DNA of 64,000 bases from NCBI GenBank assembly GCA_032433595.1, contig JASWJB010000004.1, forward strand, positions 1-64,000. Reading direction: 5' to 3'. Source of the DNA: Conoideocrella luteorostrata. Its lineage: Eukaryota; Ascomycota; Sordariomycetes; Hypocreales; Clavicipitaceae. Both the position numbers and the translations under genes were made by a program. Each line of letters starts with the position of its first letter. Position 1 is the first letter of the stretch. Below the pieces are notes generated by a model. That model was given only the letters and a program-made list of their open reading frames with translations. It searched no databases and had not been told where the DNA came from. Positions 61,524 to 64,000 of this stretch are shown piece by piece.

Positions 61524-61944
61524 TTTGGATTTATTTGTACTTTCAGAAATATGTTCAATTCTTAGATTCTATATCAACCATTTATAGTTAAATCTAATTA
61601 CAGAACACAAGTCCTCTACATCGAAAAGCCTGGTTCCACAGTATACTTGCTCAATCACTCTCGTATCTGCCGTTCATGTAAGTAATTCATCCTCGATGAG
61701 CGAGAGCACTTGGAGGAGCCTCATAAACAACAATGACTCTGTGCTAGTCTTTCCTAGCCAAGTGAGAACCCTTCAAGAACTATTTCATCACGGTCTTCGC
61801 CTCGATATAGGTTGAACAATTACATCACAAGCTACCCAGAGGAGCCACTTTAAACAAAGAATAGTATAAATATTTGTTAAGTTACAAACATAGTATGTAA
61901 AGAAGTCCAATTAATTCGGTTCTGGTCGTACAGTGGCCCCTATC
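61524..61944. other. 3' region between convergent genes
   Basis: About 420 bp with no gene. The P450 (plus) and the acyltransferase (minus) converge here. Confidence 0.4.
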
Positions 61945-63603
61945 CTAAAGTTTAGAAGAGATCGCCTTTGTAGAGAGTGCGGAGCGGGATTTACCAGATG
62001 GCAACAGCCGCGGATCCTTAATCAGACGTTCCATGTCCTCGGTACAGATTCGAACCGAGATATCTACTCCATTGTCCGTCCAGTAAGACGAAGATGACTG
62101 GCCCGGCTTCTTGCCGAGAGCTGGCGCCTCCTTGATCAGTACATTGCCATCCATGTCGGGGACTACACCCTCAGCAAATACACAACTCGAGCCTAGTCCA
62201 AAGTCAATGTCGTAGATGCCGGTACGTCCCCAGGTTGTAACTAAAATGTGTCGTTTGCCTAGAAAAGCTTGCCATATGCGTTGGGGCGACTTCTCGTAGG
62301 CCACACTGTGAACATGTGCGGCCATGTTGGAGGGGTCAACGACTTTGCGAAGCGTCTCACGAACCTGGGTCGCAACAGTGTTGAGTCCTAAAGGTGCTGC
62401 GACATCAGATCCCGGCAGTTCAATATTCATCATAACGATGGGAGAGCCCAAGAACTTCTCACTAAGCTGGAAAGACGGGCGGACTCCGTACACCAAGTCA
62501 CAGTGTACAGGACCAGCATCGCCACCGAGGTTGCGAGCTCGTGTGATGCAAGACCAGATATGAGCTAGGACGGCATCATGCCTACTCAGCTTTTGCGAAA
62601 CACCTTCATTCGCTCGTTCCCAAAGAATGTCGACTTGTTCACAAGTTAGGTGAATAATATAGTTAGACACAGGAGTCGCGAGATTCCATTCCGACCATGG
62701 CATCACTTTACCAACGGGCTCGATTTCTTGGGTCGCAAAAGGAGCGGGGATCTGGAATGGCCAAGGACAAGTAGGTGCAGATGCCCACCAGTCGTATCGG
62801 TGCATAGGGAGGCTCTTTGCTTTCTCAATCAATGCCTGGTCCGGCTGGCTAGCGTTTATGTCGCCGGCCGCTTGGTTATCCAACAGCGACGGCTCGAAAA
62901 GAGGGGATAATGAAGGTACCGCTTCACCTGCCAGGAATGAAGTGCTAACCTTTGCCCAGTCGCGAAGCAAATACATGAAGCCAGCCGCATCAGCCATCGG
63001 ATGTGTGCTCTTGAGCGCGAGAACAAAAGCTCCACAGCCCAATTGAGTGACTTGAATCGCCAACAAGGGCCTTAACTCGCCAACATCGTCCTTCACATTG
63101 GGCTGGAGCGGATTTGCAAGTGCCACAGCAGGCATGAACTTCTGAAGGGGAACCGAGTGACAGTTCCATAGAGGATGCTCCGTTGTACGATTCTCGGGAT
63201 AGATTGATTGGAGTGTCGTCGAGCTCCTAGCCCATACAAACTCGACACCAGGATCCTTGGGGGTTCCATAGTGTGCGTAAATACGCCCAAACCGTCGGGC
63301 ATGCGCCGGAAAATCTTTTCCTTCTAGCGGTATGCTTCCGTCAGTGCTATTGACAATCTTCAACTGTCCACACCATTGGGGGTATGCTTCGAGGGTTGCT
63401 GCCAGGGAGTTACGCATGTGATAGCCTAATAAGCTACATTTGTCGGCTCCTGCAACCTGAGGTCGCTTATACAGCCATATGGCACTTCCAGCAGCGAAAT
63501 CGGCCGTCGTACAATCCAGAAGAGAAAGAGGAACGGCCTTTTCTCCATTGGCCTTGGGCCCGAGCCGCGTCGCTTCAACGACGGAGACCTCGATATCCGA
63601 CAT
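61945..63603 (-). CDS. BAHD/trichothecene-type O-acyltransferase
   Basis: Single exon, 552 residues. The catalytic HXXXD motif is HPMAD (H201 and D205), and the structural DFGxG motif is DFGLG (residue 467 on). Both are intact, so the enzyme should be active. The fold belongs to the acyl-CoA-dependent transferase family that includes trichothecene 3-O-acetyltransferase and plant BAHD enzymes. It transfers an acyl group from CoA to a hydroxyl or amine of a small molecule in the cytosol. In this cluster it probably esterifies a hydroxyl introduced by a P450. Its length is somewhat above the family norm (about 450-500 residues). Confidence 0.88.
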   Translation of the reverse strand: MSDIEVSVVEATRLGPKANGEKAVPLSLLDCTTADFAAGSAIWLYKRPQVAGADKCSLLGYHMRNSLAATLEAYPQWCGQLKIVNSTDGSIPLEGKDFPAHARRFGRIYAHYGTPKDPGVEFVWARSSTTLQSIYPENRTTEHPLWNCHSVPLQKFMPAVALANPLQPNVKDDVGELRPLLAIQVTQLGCGAFVLALKSTHPMADAAGFMYLLRDWAKVSTSFLAGEAVPSLSPLFEPSLLDNQAAGDINASQPDQALIEKAKSLPMHRYDWWASAPTCPWPFQIPAPFATQEIEPVGKVMPWSEWNLATPVSNYIIHLTCEQVDILWERANEGVSQKLSRHDAVLAHIWSCITRARNLGGDAGPVHCDLVYGVRPSFQLSEKFLGSPIVMMNIELPGSDVAAPLGLNTVATQVRETLRKVVDPSNMAAHVHSVAYEKSPQRIWQAFLGKRHILVTTWGRTGIYDIDFGLGSSCVFAEGVVPDMDGNVLIKEAPALGKKPGQSSSSYWTDNGVDISVRICTEDMERLIKDPRLLPSGKSRSALSTKAISSKL

Positions 63604-64000
63604 TACAAGTTTAGTAAATCAGTCGAGAAATCCAAAGCAAAAGGATAAAGAGTAAGGTAATTGAGTGTTATGAGACGCAGCAAGCAACGAAGATCAGGTC
63701 TTCTATTGCTCGTAGGCGGGTGGAATGCTAAATCAAGCTGGCAAAGACAGTGCGCCAAAAACTATTAAAGCAAATTTTGCTATAGTTTTTTAAAAGAAAC
63801 ATGAAGAAAAAAATAAATGGAAACAAACAGTAGACTATTTCGCTCTAGCACCTCAATGGAATGAATATAATCAGGATATCGGGGATCGCAGCTTGATTCC
63901 GTGTCTGGCAGGGGCTTTCGGGGACTCAAGTCGATCGGATCCTTCCGCATCGGGTAATGTCCACTGGGAGAACTCAATTCGGCAACATTTTGCGAGGAAT
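63604..64000. other. Acyltransferase promoter region to window end
   Basis: About 400 bp, AT-rich, no gene. The cluster's right border cannot be fixed because the window ends here. Confidence 0.35.

Noticed and set aside
1..64000. Possible tRNA, rRNA or CRISPR features
   Set aside because: No cloverleaf-type sequences, rRNA segments or regularly spaced repeats were recognised; CRISPR arrays are not expected in a fungal genome.

Overview
The window looks like genomic DNA from a filamentous ascomycete. Genes have short (about 48-195 bp) GT-AG introns with CTAAC/CTGAC-type branch points, and the protein families are typical of moulds: six cytochrome P450s, a Zn2Cys6 regulator with an AflR-like C-terminal region, an aristolochene-synthase-type cyclase and an ascorbate-oxidase-like multicopper oxidase. 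A Sordariomycete/Hypocreales origin is my best guess but is not proven. Exon models were built by hand from splice signals and reading-frame continuity. No tools were run.

Left part (1-18 kb): gene-poor. It holds a small secreted beta/gamma-crystallin-like protein (1711-2144), a multicopper oxidase (6572-8556), a five-exon conserved fungal protein of unknown function with one apparent frameshift (10173-12789) and a methionine-permease-like transporter (14399-16744). Between them are a diverged dispersed repeat (about 2.7 kb), an inverted-repeat element (13.4-13.85 kb) and long stretches with nothing recognisable.

Middle (18-30 kb): a loose group of a P450 (18603-20313), a class I methyltransferase (24833-25824), a nitroreductase-family enzyme (26917-27633) and a secreted ricin-B-type protein (28439-29176), separated by large gaps. 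Whether this group belongs to the cluster to its right is open.

Right part (32.7-63.6 kb): a dense biosynthetic gene cluster. In order: a class V PLP enzyme of the NHGSFG type (isopenicillin-epimerase / ergothioneine-lyase / LolT-like); a TRI12-like MFS pump broken by three frameshifts; a CYP68-like P450; a TRI4/CYP58-like P450; an intact ABCB exporter; a third P450; an aristolochene-synthase-like sesquiterpene cyclase; an SDR dehydrogenase; a block of retroelement debris; an AflR-like Zn2Cys6 regulator; a Cys/Met-metabolism PLP enzyme of the O-acetylhomoserine gamma-replacement type (LolC/Fub7/FlvA-like); a second CYP68-like P450; and a BAHD/trichothecene-type acyltransferase.

Proposed logic (inference): the cyclase makes an eremophilane-type C15 skeleton, the P450s and SDR oxidise it, the acyltransferase esterifies it, and the ABC pump exports it. 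The unusual part is the pair of PLP enzymes, which together recall loline-type chemistry (an O-acetylhomoserine C-N/C-C coupling enzyme plus a Mannich-type cyclase). They suggest that an amino-acid-derived nitrogen unit is built and joined to the terpene. Two head-to-head promoters 16 kb apart, one in front of the class V PLP enzyme and one in front of the cyclase, share a nearly identical 24-bp element, which supports the view that the cluster is one regulon.
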